Source of the DNA: Nocardia sp. NBC_00565
Lineage (GTDB): Bacteria; Actinomycetota; Actinomycetes; Mycobacteriales; Mycobacteriaceae
Length of the DNA: 64,000 nucleotides
Direction of reading: 5' to 3'
NCBI RefSeq assembly: GCF_036345915.1
Contig: NZ_CP107785.1
Span: forward strand, 2,232,001 to 2,296,000
Positions 44,538 through 53,298 of this stretch are shown in pieces. Every line of letters starts with the position of its first letter. Position 1 is the first letter of the stretch. The notes beneath the pieces were generated by a model that did not search any database, had not been told where the DNA came from, and saw nothing but the letters and a program-made list of their open reading frames with translations. Position numbers and translations under genes: made by a program.

Positions 44538-45737
44538 ATGAAGTTGGACCACGACGCCGAGATCGGCCGCTTCCGAGCCGAGGTGCGTAGCTTCATCGAA
44601 GCGCACCGCCCAGTAGGGCAGGCCCTGCACAAGGCAGGCGTGCGTGCGCCGGACCCCGACGACATCCCGGCCCTGCGGAAATGGACGGCTCAGGTCTTCG
44701 ACGCGGGATACTTCGGCGGGGACTGGCCCGTCGAGTGGGGTGGCACCGGAGCGCAGGATCCATTGCGCGCCACCGTCGTTGGCGAGGAAATCGCGCGGGC
44801 CCGGGTACCGGCTCCCCTCGGTGCCGGCCTGCTGGCGGCGATGTCTCTCATCCATTTCGGACGGCAGGAGCAGAAGCAGCGGTACCTGCCGCGGATCCGT
44901 ACCGGAGAAGATATCTGGTGCCAGTTGTTCAGCGAGCCGGGGGCGGGCAGCGACCTTGCGAGTCTCCAGACTCGCGCGCGACGCGATGGCGATTGCTTTG
45001 TCATCAACGGACAGAAGGTCTGGACCACCAACGGTCACCATGCCGAGCGGGGATACCTGCTGGCGCGAACGAATCCGGATGTCCCCAAACACGCGGGGAT
45101 AACCGCCTTCGCGATCGATATGGACAGCTCCGGAATCGACGTCCGCCCGCTTCGTGAGATCACCGGCACGAGCGATTTCAATGAAGTCTTCTTCGACGAC
45201 GTCCGGATACCGGCCGAAAATGTCATCGGAGCCGTTGATCGTGGTTGGGAGGTGGCCACGACGAGCCTGGTGCACGAGCGTTCGGGTGTCGGCACCGCGG
45301 GAGTGGTTTTGCTGCGCGCGGTCACCGATGCCGCGCGGATGGCGGGCATCCTCCATCGCGGCGAGCGGCCGGCAATCGAAAACGACGCGATACGGCAGGT
45401 ACTCGGCCGTCTGTATGCCGCGGCTCGAGTCAATATCTTGCTGGGCCAGTACAACCTGTCGCGAGCGTTGACCGGCTCCGCCGATGCGGGCGACGCACCG
45501 CTGGCGAAGATCCTCTACAGCGAGACCAACCTCGCCGTGTGCGAATTCGGACTCGGACTGCAGGGAACCGACTCGCTGCTGACCGAGGACGACCCGAAAG
45601 CGATCGGCAACGGCTGGTGGCAAGACGCCTTTCTGTACGCGAGGGCTCTCACGATTGCCGGCGGAGCCAACGAAGTATTGCGCAACATCATCGCCGAGCG
45701 TGCGCTCGGACTGCCCAAAGAGCCTCGGGTCTCCTGA
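44538..45737 (+). CDS. Acyl-CoA dehydrogenase
   Basis: A 399-residue acyl-CoA dehydrogenase (FadE29-like by context). ICQ-type block WCQLFSEPGAGSDLAS near 128, GQKVWTTNGHHAE near 158 (FAD contacts), and the C-terminal AGGANEVLRNIIAERALGLP. The start ATG is preceded by GAGGACC. It is followed 47 bp later by a second, diverged dehydrogenase, the usual pairing of heterotetrameric enzymes acting on CoA esters of steroid side chains or similar molecules. Confidence 0.92.
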   Translation: MKLDHDAEIGRFRAEVRSFIEAHRPVGQALHKAGVRAPDPDDIPALRKWTAQVFDAGYFGGDWPVEWGGTGAQDPLRATVVGEEIARARVPAPLGAGLLAAMSLIHFGRQEQKQRYLPRIRTGEDIWCQLFSEPGAGSDLASLQTRARRDGDCFVINGQKVWTTNGHHAERGYLLARTNPDVPKHAGITAFAIDMDSSGIDVRPLREITGTSDFNEVFFDDVRIPAENVIGAVDRGWEVATTSLVHERSGVGTAGVVLLRAVTDAARMAGILHRGERPAIENDAIRQVLGRLYAAARVNILLGQYNLSRALTGSADAGDAPLAKILYSETNLAVCEFGLGLQGTDSLLTEDDPKAIGNGWWQDAFLYARALTIAGGANEVLRNIIAERALGLPKEPRVS

Positions 45738-45784
45738 TCTCACCCACGTACAACCCTGTGCTGCACAAACTTTCGGAGAATTCC

Positions 45785-46915
45785 TTGGACTTCAGCCTGA
45801 GTGACGAGCAAGAGCTGCTGGTGCGCAGCACCCGTCAGCTACTCACCCGAGATTCACCTATCAGCCGGGTCCGAGAACTCGCGGACAAGGCGGAGCAGGG
45901 CTTCGACCCGCGAGTGTGGGAGAAGGGCGGCGATCTCGGATGGCCCGCGTTGCCCATCCCTACCGAGTACGGGGGCCTGGACGGCGACCTCGTCGACGTC
46001 GCCTTGATCACGAAGGAACACGGCAGGACCGTGCAGCCCGGACCGCTGGTCAGCCACGTTCTGGTCGCACTCGCGATCTTGCGGTCCACGCGTGACGATC
46101 TCAGATCCCGGCTCCTGCCGGATCTCGCGACTGGCGAGACTGTGGCGACCTGGGCATTTGCCGAGCCGGGACAAGCATGGGATGCCGGTGGAGTCCATAC
46201 CGAGGCTGTCGAGCACAGCGGTGGCTTCCGCCTCAACGGCGTCAAGACCGCGGTGCAGGACGCCGGTCACGCACGATTGATCCTGGTGACCGCGCTCCTG
46301 GACGGTGAGTTGGCGCAGTTCCTCGTCGACGCCGGTGCACCGGGGTTGACTGTGCGCCGTCAGCGAACCATCGACGTCACTCGTCGTCTCGACGAGGTCG
46401 TTCTGGTGGATGTGGTGGTCCCGGCGTCGGCTCTGCTCAACGCGCCCGGCCCGGCGGATTCGGCAGTCGCCTATCAGCTGCGCTGTGGCGCGGTGCTGAT
46501 CAGCGCCGAAAGTCTCGGGGTCGGCGAGCGTGTGCTCGATATGACGGTCGACTATGCGAAAGTTCGTACCCAGTTCGGCAGGCCCATCGGCAGCTTCCAA
46601 GCTGTCAAGCACAAGTGCGCGACGATGCGCATGGGGCTACAAGCGTCCAGCGCCGCGACCTACTATGCGGCGATGGCCGTCACCAGCGACACCCGCGACG
46701 CCGAGGAGGCCGTGGCGGTTGCCAAGGCCTATACCTCTCAGACGATCGCCGATTTGACCAGCGAAGCATTGCAGGTGCACGGCGGAATCGGCTTCACCTG
46801 GGAGCACGACCTGCATCTGTACCATCGCCGTGCCAAGGCGAACCAGGTCCTTTTCGGTGATCCGTTCCTCTACCACGAGCGCCTCGCGGCGATGCTGGCT
46901 TCGTCAGTCGGATGA
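45785..46915 (+). CDS. Acyl-CoA dehydrogenase partner subunit (FadE28-like)
   Basis: 376 residues from TTG 45785 (reads MDFSLSDEQELL as initiator Met), chosen because GGAGA lies 6 bases upstream and the family normally begins MDF-x-L-x-x-E-Q. A GTG at 45758 would add nine residues. FGRPIGSFQAVKHKCA near 262 and HGGIGFTWEHDLHLYHRRA near 332 match the FadE28-type subunit. The FAD-contact blocks near 120-150 are weaker than in the 44538 gene. Probably forms a complex with that product. A hairpin follows at 46940. Confidence 0.9.
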   Translation: MDFSLSDEQELLVRSTRQLLTRDSPISRVRELADKAEQGFDPRVWEKGGDLGWPALPIPTEYGGLDGDLVDVALITKEHGRTVQPGPLVSHVLVALAILRSTRDDLRSRLLPDLATGETVATWAFAEPGQAWDAGGVHTEAVEHSGGFRLNGVKTAVQDAGHARLILVTALLDGELAQFLVDAGAPGLTVRRQRTIDVTRRLDEVVLVDVVVPASALLNAPGPADSAVAYQLRCGAVLISAESLGVGERVLDMTVDYAKVRTQFGRPIGSFQAVKHKCATMRMGLQASSAATYYAAMAVTSDTRDAEEAVAVAKAYTSQTIADLTSEALQVHGGIGFTWEHDLHLYHRRAKANQVLFGDPFLYHERLAAMLASSVG

Positions 46916-46939
46916 CCGAGCTGCCTCCGGTGTGCCGGT

Positions 46940-46978
46940 CGACTGCTTGATATCGGATGTCGCGAGATCAAGCAGTCG
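46940..46978. terminator. Bidirectional hairpin terminator
   Basis: 12-bp perfect arms CGACTGCTTGAT / ATCAAGCAGTCG with a 15-nt loop, 25 bases past the acyl-CoA dehydrogenase stop. The right arm overlaps the stop of the minus-strand SDR remnant. Confidence 0.7.
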
Positions 46979-47145
46979 CTGGTATGGCATTCATCAGATG
47001 TTTGCCCGTCGCGACCGGTCCGCCGTCGACTCTGATGTCGCAGCCGGAGATGAAGCCGGCGTCGTCGGACTCCAGAAAGGCTGTCGCCGGCGATCGAGCT
47101 GATCAGAATCGCCGAGGTCCCCGGCTCGACACCTCCTTTGTCCAC
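46968..47145 (-). pseudogene. Internally deleted SDR remnant
   Basis: A GTG at 47145 with GAGGAG upstream opens a frame reading VDKGGVEPGTSAILISSIAG, similar to the SDR strand ending at the catalytic Ser. After a frameshift the minus strand continues AFLESDDAGFISGCDIRVDGG and then PVATGKHLMNAIPATA with stop at 46968-46970, which is a standard SDR C-terminus. The cofactor and YxxxK regions are missing. Confidence 0.7.
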
Positions 47146-47241
47146 CGAGTTCTCCTCAGTTGAGAGTATAGTTCTAGTTTATCGTTTACCAGACTACCGG
47201 GAGCCGCGGCCGACGGGGTCGAATTCGAATGTGGGGAATGG

Positions 47242-48435
47242 ATGAACAACGCAGTCATCGTGGATGTCGTCCGGCTGGCCTCTGGAAAGGGCAAGTCCGG
47301 CGGTGCGCTGTCGGGCTCGCACCCGGTCGAGTTGCTCGCGCGGGTGCTGTCGGAATTGGTGGTCCGCAACAATCTCGATCCGGCTCGGATCGAGGATGTC
47401 ATCGCCGGATGTGTGGAGCAGGTGAGTGAACAGAGCTTCAACATCGCGCGCAGCGCTGTTCTGGCCGCCGGATTTCCGGAATCTGTGCCGGCGACCACCG
47501 TCGACCGGCAGTGCGGCTCGAGCCAGCAGGCGGTCCACTTCGCCGCCCAGGGCGTGATCGCCGGCGCGTACGACATCGTGATCGCGGGTGGTGTGGAATC
47601 GATGAGCAGAGTACCGATGGGGACCGGCTCCTCGGGCGCCGACACATTCGGTCCGAGTATCGCCGCGCGCTATCCCGAGGGGCTGGTCAAGCAGGGGGTC
47701 GCAGCGGAACTGGTCGCCGCACGATGGAAGTTGGATCGCGATGTTCTCGACGAGTACGCGGTCGCCTCGCACCAGCGAGCGTCGGCCGCCGTCGACGCCG
47801 GATGGTTCGCCAAGGAGATCGTCTCGATGCCGGTGGTGGGCCAGGACGGCAGCGCCACAACGCATTCCATCGATGAGACGGTGCGCCGGGGCACCACGGC
47901 CGACGCGTTGGGCACGCTGAAGCCGGCTTTCTTCTCGGCCGAAGCCGCTGCTCGTTTCCCTGCGATCGATTGGCGGATCACCCCGGGGAACTCCTCGCCG
48001 CTCACCGACGGCGCTTCTGCGGCGCTGATCATGAGCGAACGCATGGCCATCGAGTGCGGACTTCGTCCCAGGGCGCGGTTCCACGCCTTCGCTGTCACGG
48101 GCGACGACCCGCTGTACATGCTCACCGCACCGATCCCGGCAACCAGGCAGGCGTTGCGTCGAGGCAACCTGACCCTGGAGGAGATCGACGCCTACGAAGT
48201 CAACGAAGCTTTTTCGTGCGTGCCCCTGGCCTGGGCGCAGGAGTTGGCGGCGGATCCGGCAAAACTCAATCCCCGTGGTGGCGCGATCGCCTTGGGACAT
48301 GCACTCGGATCGTCCGGCACTCGTCTGCTCGGCACGCTCTTGAATCACTTGGAGGCCACCGGCGGTCGCTACGGCCTGCAAACGATGTGCGAGGGCGGCG
48401 GCCTGGCCAATGCGACCATCATCGAGCGACTCTGA
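47242..48435 (+). CDS. Thiolase (acetyl-CoA acyltransferase)
   Basis: 397 residues. Nucleophilic Cys in DRQCGSSQQA near 92, NEAFSCVP near 324 (usual N-E-A-F-A), His in GGAIALGHALGSSGTR near 352 and the second Cys in CEGGGLANA near 384, so the active site is complete. Cleaves 3-oxoacyl-CoA with CoA to give acetyl- or propionyl-CoA and a shortened acyl-CoA. A TAGTTCTAG-containing AT-rich sequence at 47168-47180 is the likely promoter. Convergent with the small lipoprotein gene. Confidence 0.93.
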   Translation: MNNAVIVDVVRLASGKGKSGGALSGSHPVELLARVLSELVVRNNLDPARIEDVIAGCVEQVSEQSFNIARSAVLAAGFPESVPATTVDRQCGSSQQAVHFAAQGVIAGAYDIVIAGGVESMSRVPMGTGSSGADTFGPSIAARYPEGLVKQGVAAELVAARWKLDRDVLDEYAVASHQRASAAVDAGWFAKEIVSMPVVGQDGSATTHSIDETVRRGTTADALGTLKPAFFSAEAAARFPAIDWRITPGNSSPLTDGASAALIMSERMAIECGLRPRARFHAFAVTGDDPLYMLTAPIPATRQALRRGNLTLEEIDAYEVNEAFSCVPLAWAQELAADPAKLNPRGGAIALGHALGSSGTRLLGTLLNHLEATGGRYGLQTMCEGGGLANATIIERL

Positions 48436-48454
48436 TCTGCTGCGGATGCCCGTC

Positions 48455-48865
48455 TCACGGACAATCCGCACCCAACTTGGTGACTGCCGCGACGATCGCC
48501 GTCCCGGCGTCGGGTGAGCTGGCTTGCTGCAGAGCGGAATTCAGCGCACCGAGATCGGTCTTCGCTTGCGCTGAGGACAGGCCCGCGGCGGCCGTTTGCA
48601 GTTCAGTGAGGTACTGGGTCATCGCGGTCGCCGCCTCCGCGGCCGGCATCGACTGTAGCGGTGCGAGTTTGCTCAGCGCCGATCCGGCGATCGGCCGGAT
48701 GATCGCGCAGTCCGAGGCGGGGAGCGCTCCAGCCGCTGGTGTCGCCGCGGCGGATTTGGTCGATGACGGGGGAGTGGCGGATGTGCTGTCGGAACCGCAC
48801 CCGGCCGTCGAGAGGCCGATCGCAGCTGTGAGTACCACTATGGCGATTGCGTTGCGGGTGTTCAT
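48455..48865 (-). CDS. Small secreted lipoprotein of unknown function
   Basis: 136 residues. Signal sequence NTRNAIAIVVLTAAIGL ends in a lipobox STAGC (Cys near residue 23), followed by a Ser/Thr/Pro-rich linker and an Ala-rich helical domain with two Cys (SDCAI near 52 and the penultimate ADCP) that could pair. ATG 48865 has GGAG 6 bases upstream. No family is recognised; mycobacterial small exported helical proteins look similar. Divergent from the ferredoxin gene. Confidence 0.75.
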   Translation of the reverse strand: MNTRNAIAIVVLTAAIGLSTAGCGSDSTSATPPSSTKSAAATPAAGALPASDCAIIRPIAGSALSKLAPLQSMPAAEAATAMTQYLTELQTAAAGLSSAQAKTDLGALNSALQQASSPDAGTAIVAAVTKLGADCP

Positions 48866-48974
48866 GTCGATCTCCATCGAATAGTGAGAGGTTGTCTACC
48901 ATAGAACGTGATGAAGATATCAGCATAAGTAGAATGTCATTGTTGTATCGAGAATGACGTGTTCTACTGAAGGT

Positions 48975-49178
48975 ATGAACGTCATGGTCGATCTCACGGT
49001 CTGTGAGGGGAACGCGCTCTGCGTCGCCGCTGCTCCTGAAGTCTTCGAACTCGCCGACGATGACGTCGTGCGGATCCTGTCCCCGGAACCATCACCCGAG
49101 CACGAGGAAGCCGTGCGCGACGCGGTGTACGCGTGCCCGAAACAGGCGTTGCGGATCGTCGAATCCGAAACCCGCTGA
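48975..49178 (+). CDS. P450-type [3Fe-4S] ferredoxin
   Basis: 67 residues. The cluster motif CEGNALC (C-x5-C with Asn where many homologues have His or Cys) lies near residue 10, with the third Cys in ACPKQAL near 55. It matches one-electron donors to bacterial P450s. ATG 48975 aligns with the family opening M-x-V-x-V-D. ATG 48984 and ATG 48954 are alternatives. GTTCTAC at 48961-48967 lies just upstream. No P450 is adjacent, so the partners may be those at 38988 or 55961. Confidence 0.87.
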   Translation: MNVMVDLTVCEGNALCVAAAPEVFELADDDVVRILSPEPSPEHEEAVRDAVYACPKQALRIVESETR

Positions 49179-49190
49179 CGATGCTGATCG

Positions 49191-49593
49191 GTGCGCGGCC
49201 GAGCCGCCGCCCTCGGCCACGTTGGTCCGGATGACGCTCAGTTCGATCACCAACCGCCGCTGTGTCTCCCGAGCAGCACTGATCCGCTGATTGCCGCCGT
49301 GATGGAGTACACCAGGGGACATCTGGACCATGTTGTACTGCACGATGTGTGCCGAGCCATCGGTATCTCCGAGAGGTCCTTGCGGCGGGTATTTCCCGCC
49401 GCCACCGGCATGTCGTGGCGTCGCTATGTACTCGAGAGTCGACTTCCGCGGGCGATGGCCTTGTTGTCCGACCCCGAGCGCACAGTGCTGGAAGTCGCCA
49501 CCCTTGTCGGCTCCCGAAGTGTCAGCGCGTTCATTCGGTCGATATACCGGTGAGGCGCCTTCCGTCTACCGACGCGGTGATGTGACGCTCTGA
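49191..49593 (+). pseudogene. Truncated, frameshifted AraC-family regulator remnant
   Basis: From about codon 30 the frame encodes an AraC C-terminal DNA-binding domain: DVCRAIGISERSLRRVF, then RYVLESRLPRAMALL and VATLVGSRSVSAFIRSIYR. It stops early, and the expected ending (FGRYTGEAPSVYRR) is in another frame up to 49593. The N-terminal sensor domain is absent. It is probably non-functional. Confidence 0.65.
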
Positions 49594-49627
49594 TAGAAAC
49601 CAGGGCACCCACAAAGTGGACCTTCGC

Positions 49628-49657
49628 TTGCGCAGAATGTAAATGCCGTTCTACTCT
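49628..49657 (+). promoter_or_regulatory. Promoter P4: TTGCGC-18 bp-TACTCT with GTTC before the -10
   Basis: TTGCGC (49628-49633), an 18-bp spacer with GTAAA and ending GTTC, then TACTCT (49652-49657). It lies about 70 bp upstream of the amidohydrolase start at 49726, the same distance as P1 from its gene. Confidence 0.55.
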
Positions 49658-49725
49658 GGAGAGTAGTTGGTTGACCATCAGTGGTGCGACAACTCTTCAT
49701 TCGTATTCCGGAAGGTATCCCCGTC

Positions 49726-50853
49726 ATGCTGCCTGACGACGCAAAGATCATTTCCGTTGACGACCACGTCATCGAGCACCCCCGGGTGTGGCTCGACCGG
49801 CTGCCCGCCAAGTACGCCGAGATGGCTCCGCACATCGTGAAGCTGCCGGACGGCAACGACACCTGGCTGTATGAGGGTGCTCGGTCGGGCAACTTCGCGC
49901 TCAACGCGGTCGCGGGCAAACACCCCCGTGAGTTCGGGATGGATCCGCGTAGCTACGACGACATGCTGCCGGGGTGCTACAGCATCGAGGATCGCATCAA
50001 GGACATGGACATCGAGGGCGTGTGGGCACAGCTGTGCTTCCCCAACTTCGGTGGGTTCGCGGGCGGCACCTTCTTCCAGGCCAAGGACAAGGCCTTCGCC
50101 AAACTGTGTATCAGCGCCTACAACGACTTCATTCTCGACGAGTGGTGCGCCTACGCTCCGGAACGTCAGATCCCGCTGGTGATGGTGCCGTTCTGGGATG
50201 TCGAGGCATCGGTGGCGGAGATCGAGCGGACCGCCGCCAAGGGCGCGAAGTCGGTCACCTTCCTCGAGGCGCCGCACAAACTCGGATTGCCCTCCTACCA
50301 CACCGACCACTGGGACCCGATCCTGCGAGCCTGCGAGGAAGCCCGTATGCCGCTGTCGATGCACTTCGGATCCGGCGGCATGCCGCAGGGACTCGCGCCG
50401 GACGGTGACATGTTCATCAGCATTGCGCTGTTCGGGCTGAACTCGATGATGGCGACGGTCGACTTGCTGATCTCTGACGTGTTCTACAAGTTCCCCAAGC
50501 TGAAGGTCGCCTTGTCCGAAGGTGGTATCGGCTGGATGCCGTATCTGCTGGAACGCTGCGACTACTCCTGGGGCCGCCACAAGTACTGGTGCGACATCGA
50601 TTCGGAGCGGCCGCCGTCGGAGGTATTCAAAGATCACATCTACGGATGCTTCATCTCCGACCGGTCCGGCATCGAGCAGCGCCACCGCATCGGCATCGAC
50701 AACATCATGTTCGAGAGCGATTACCCGCACTCGGACGCCAATTGGCCGCACACCCGCAAACTGCTCGCTGAACATCTGGCCGACGTGCCCGACGACGAAG
50801 CGCGCAAAATCGTGGAGCTCAACGCCCGCGCCGTCTACAACTTCCCGGGCTGA
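49726..50853 (+). CDS. Amidohydrolase-2 family metal-dependent hydrolase
   Basis: 375 residues. ISVDDHVIEHP near residue 9 (D-D-H metal motif), MHFGSGGMP near 212, LSEGGIGWMPYLLERCDY near 263 and FESDYPHSDANWPHTRK near 327 with the conserved metal Asp. This sub-family is common next to steroid/terpenoid catabolic genes in actinobacteria. ATG 49726 is preceded by GGAAGG; the longer GTG start at 49681 has no ribosome-binding site. First gene of a five-gene unit ending at 54468. Confidence 0.9.
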   Translation: MLPDDAKIISVDDHVIEHPRVWLDRLPAKYAEMAPHIVKLPDGNDTWLYEGARSGNFALNAVAGKHPREFGMDPRSYDDMLPGCYSIEDRIKDMDIEGVWAQLCFPNFGGFAGGTFFQAKDKAFAKLCISAYNDFILDEWCAYAPERQIPLVMVPFWDVEASVAEIERTAAKGAKSVTFLEAPHKLGLPSYHTDHWDPILRACEEARMPLSMHFGSGGMPQGLAPDGDMFISIALFGLNSMMATVDLLISDVFYKFPKLKVALSEGGIGWMPYLLERCDYSWGRHKYWCDIDSERPPSEVFKDHIYGCFISDRSGIEQRHRIGIDNIMFESDYPHSDANWPHTRKLLAEHLADVPDDEARKIVELNARAVYNFPG

Positions 50854-50865
50854 AAGGCGGCGGTC

Positions 50866-51432
50866 GTGCATTCGACGGACACTGCTGTCCTGATGATCCG
50901 GCTCATTGTGGGGCTCACCATGGTGGTCCACGGCGTCAATCACGCCTTCGGTGGAGGACGGATCGCGGGTACGGCCGGCTGGTTCGACAGTTTGGGCTTA
51001 CGGCCTGGTCATGTCCAGGCATGGATGAGTGTGCTGGTGGAAATCGGTTGCGGTCTGGCGCTCGCCGTGGGTTTTCTCGGCCCGCTGGCCGCTGGTGGCT
51101 TGCTGGGAACCATGGCCGTGGCCGGCGTGATCGAGCATCGCACCCACGGATTCTTCGTCTTCCGCAACGGTTTCGAGTATGTGCTGATGATCGCCGTCGT
51201 CGTTACCGCGACAGCGGTCAGCGGTGTCGGATTGGCCTCGGTGGATCACGCCCTCGGCCTCAGCGGTCTCACCGGTTGGGCGGGACTCGCCCTGTGTCTG
51301 GGTGTCGGCCTCGGGGGCGCCGCGCTGCTGCTCGTCGTCTGCTGGCGCCCGGGTTCCGTGCACCCGCCCGCGGCCGAGTTCACCGACTCCACCGAAGTGG
51401 ACGTCGACGCAACAACGAGAGGTGATCAATGA
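50866..51432 (+). CDS. DoxX-family membrane protein
   Basis: 188 residues with four to five hydrophobic segments (about 8-28, 48-80, 95-120, 130-160). The opening VLMIRLIVGLTMVVHGVNH and VEIGCGLALAVGFLGPLAAGGL are DoxX-like. DoxX proteins are membrane partners of redox systems, and the exact role is open. The GTG start follows AAAGGCGG, and ATGA coupling joins it to the small Cys-containing protein. The C-terminal tail is charged and cytoplasmic-looking. Confidence 0.82.
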   Translation: MHSTDTAVLMIRLIVGLTMVVHGVNHAFGGGRIAGTAGWFDSLGLRPGHVQAWMSVLVEIGCGLALAVGFLGPLAAGGLLGTMAVAGVIEHRTHGFFVFRNGFEYVLMIAVVVTATAVSGVGLASVDHALGLSGLTGWAGLALCLGVGLGGAALLLVVCWRPGSVHPPAAEFTDSTEVDVDATTRGDQ

Positions 51433-51731
51433 CCGACCTGGTGGCGGGCAAGCGCCTGCGCAGCACGGTGTGCGATACCGAGATCATTGTCATTCGCGTG
51501 CCGGAGACCCCCATCGAACTCCAGTGTGGCGGTCAACCGATGGCTGCGGACGCCGCGGGCGTCGGCACTGCCGAATCTGCCTCGGGCACAGGGACTTTGC
51601 TCGGCAAGCGATACGTCGACGATGCCACGGGCCTCGAAGTGCTGTGCACCAAATCCGGGACAGGCACACTCGCCGCGGATGGCAGGGAGCTCACCATCAA
51701 GGCGCCGAAGGCGCTTCCGGCGTCGGACTGA
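51429..51731 (+). CDS. Small conserved protein with CGG and LC motifs, unknown function
   Basis: 100 residues. Cys residues sit in STVCDTE near 14, ELQCGGQPM near 33 and LEVLCTKSG near 72, with GKRYVDD near 60 and a C-terminal KALPASD. The conserved-looking Cys/Gly pattern could bind metal or a cluster, but spacing fits no standard motif. It is ATGA-coupled to DoxX and 10 bp ahead of the CoA ligase, so it belongs to this operon. I recall similar short proteins beside amidohydrolase/ligase genes in related genomes, without a known function. Confidence 0.72.
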   Translation: MTDLVAGKRLRSTVCDTEIIVIRVPETPIELQCGGQPMAADAAGVGTAESASGTGTLLGKRYVDDATGLEVLCTKSGTGTLAADGRELTIKAPKALPASD

Positions 51732-51741
51732 GGACGCGACG

Positions 51742-53253
51742 ATGAATTTGCTGACACTGCTGGAGATGGCGGCCGAGGGCATGCCCGACCGGCTTGCCGT
51801 CGGACGAATCCGTCCGGGGTGCCCGGTCCCGGACGGATTCACCTACCCACAGCTGCTCGACCGTGCTCGCGCCGGTGCCGAGATGCTCCGTGCGCGCGGT
51901 GTCGAGGAGGTCGTCTATCTCGGCGTCAACGGGGACGACTTCGCGGTAGTCCTGTTCGCCGCCGCCTGGGCGGGGATCCCGTTGGTCCCGCTGAACTACC
52001 GCCTCGGCCACGAGCAGTTGGTGAGCGTGCTGGCCCACCACCCCAACGCGCTTGTCGTCTCCGACCTCGAGCCCCCGACGAGCGCCCCGGTCGTCAACCT
52101 GCGGCAGTGGCGTTGGGCCTGCGAGGAATCCGGTCGGGATCTTCCGCGATGGACCGACGATCCCGAAGCCGTGGCCGTACTTCTCTATACCAGCGGCACC
52201 ACCTCCGAGCCCAAAGCCGCCGTGCTCCGACACCGCCATGTAGTCTCCTATCTCCTCGGCAGCGTCGACTTCGGTGTCGCCGAGGAACGGGAAGCCGCTT
52301 TGGTCAGCGTCCCGCCGTACCACATCGCGGGGGTATCCAACCTGCTCAGCAACGTCTATGCCGGGCGCCGGATCGTCTATCTGGATTCGTTTACACCCCA
52401 GGCATGGCTCGAATGTGTACGCACACAGGAGATCACCAACGCGCTGCTGGTCCCGACTATGCTCGCCAGGATCACCGAACACTTGGGTGACGCGGCCGAG
52501 GCCGATGTGCCGACCCTGCGGTCGCTGGCCTACGGTGGCGCGAAAATGCCCCTGTCGGTTCTCGAGCGGGCGATAAAGCTTTTCCCCGCAGTCGATTTCG
52601 TCAACGCCTACGGTTTGACCGAAACCAGTTCCACGATTGCCGTCCTGGGTCCGGACGACCACCGGGCGGCGCTCGCCGGAGATCCGCTTGCCCGGGTGAG
52701 ATTGGGCTCGGTCGGCCGCCTGCTGCCGGGTATCGAAGTCCAGGTACGTGTCCCGGGCGGAGCGGGTAACGGGACCGAGCCCGGTGATATCTATGTGCGC
52801 GGGCCGCAGGTATCCGGGGAGTACCGCGGCCGAGCAAGCCTGCTCGACAGCGACGGTTGGTTCGCCACCCGCGACCGCGGCTGGGTCGACGAGGACGGCT
52901 ACCTCTTCGTCGAAGGACGTACCGACGACACCATTATTCGCGGCGGGGAGAACATCGCACCTGCAGAGATCGAGGATGTGCTGCTGCAGCACCGTGCGGT
53001 GTCCGAAGCGGTGGTCGTCGGTGTGCCGGACGAGCGGTGGGGCCAGGACATTGCCGCGGCCGTCGTACGCCGCCCCGGTCACAGTGTCGAAGCAGAGGAG
53101 CTACGCGAGTGGGTGCGAACCCGGCTGCGCGGCTCGAAAACCCCGGCGCTCATCGTGTTTCGCGACGCCCTGCCTTACACCCCGACCGGGAAACTGCTGC
53201 GTCGCGAGGTCTCTACCGACCTTGTCGCGTCCGAGTGGACGTCGACCCCATGA
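51742..53253 (+). CDS. Acyl-CoA synthetase (AMP-dependent)
   Basis: A 503-residue ANL ligase. P-loop LLYTSGTTSEPKAAVLRH near 150, AYGLTETSS near 288, FATRDRGWVDEDGYLF near 372 (usual T-G-D reads T-R-D), GRTDDTIIRGGENIAPAEIE near 393, and the C-terminal Lys in TPTGKLLRREV near 483. ATG 51742 follows GAGGACGCGACG. The IIRGGENI hinge suits short or cyclic acids. Co-transcribed with amidohydrolase, DoxX and thiolase. Confidence 0.93.
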   Translation: MNLLTLLEMAAEGMPDRLAVGRIRPGCPVPDGFTYPQLLDRARAGAEMLRARGVEEVVYLGVNGDDFAVVLFAAAWAGIPLVPLNYRLGHEQLVSVLAHHPNALVVSDLEPPTSAPVVNLRQWRWACEESGRDLPRWTDDPEAVAVLLYTSGTTSEPKAAVLRHRHVVSYLLGSVDFGVAEEREAALVSVPPYHIAGVSNLLSNVYAGRRIVYLDSFTPQAWLECVRTQEITNALLVPTMLARITEHLGDAAEADVPTLRSLAYGGAKMPLSVLERAIKLFPAVDFVNAYGLTETSSTIAVLGPDDHRAALAGDPLARVRLGSVGRLLPGIEVQVRVPGGAGNGTEPGDIYVRGPQVSGEYRGRASLLDSDGWFATRDRGWVDEDGYLFVEGRTDDTIIRGGENIAPAEIEDVLLQHRAVSEAVVVGVPDERWGQDIAAAVVRRPGHSVEAEELREWVRTRLRGSKTPALIVFRDALPYTPTGKLLRREVSTDLVASEWTSTP

Positions 53254-53298
53254 TCACTTCCGCTTTCATTCCTTCCCCTGACACCGACGGAGACGACG

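Noticed and set aside
48902..48974. Full KstR palindrome upstream of the ferredoxin
   Set aside because: TAGAACGTG and GACGTGTTCTA are half-site matches only; neither fits TnnAACnnGTTnnA completely.
49678..50943. Minus-strand open frame of 421 codons
   Set aside because: Antisense shadow of the amidohydrolase; composition typical of high-GC antisense frames.
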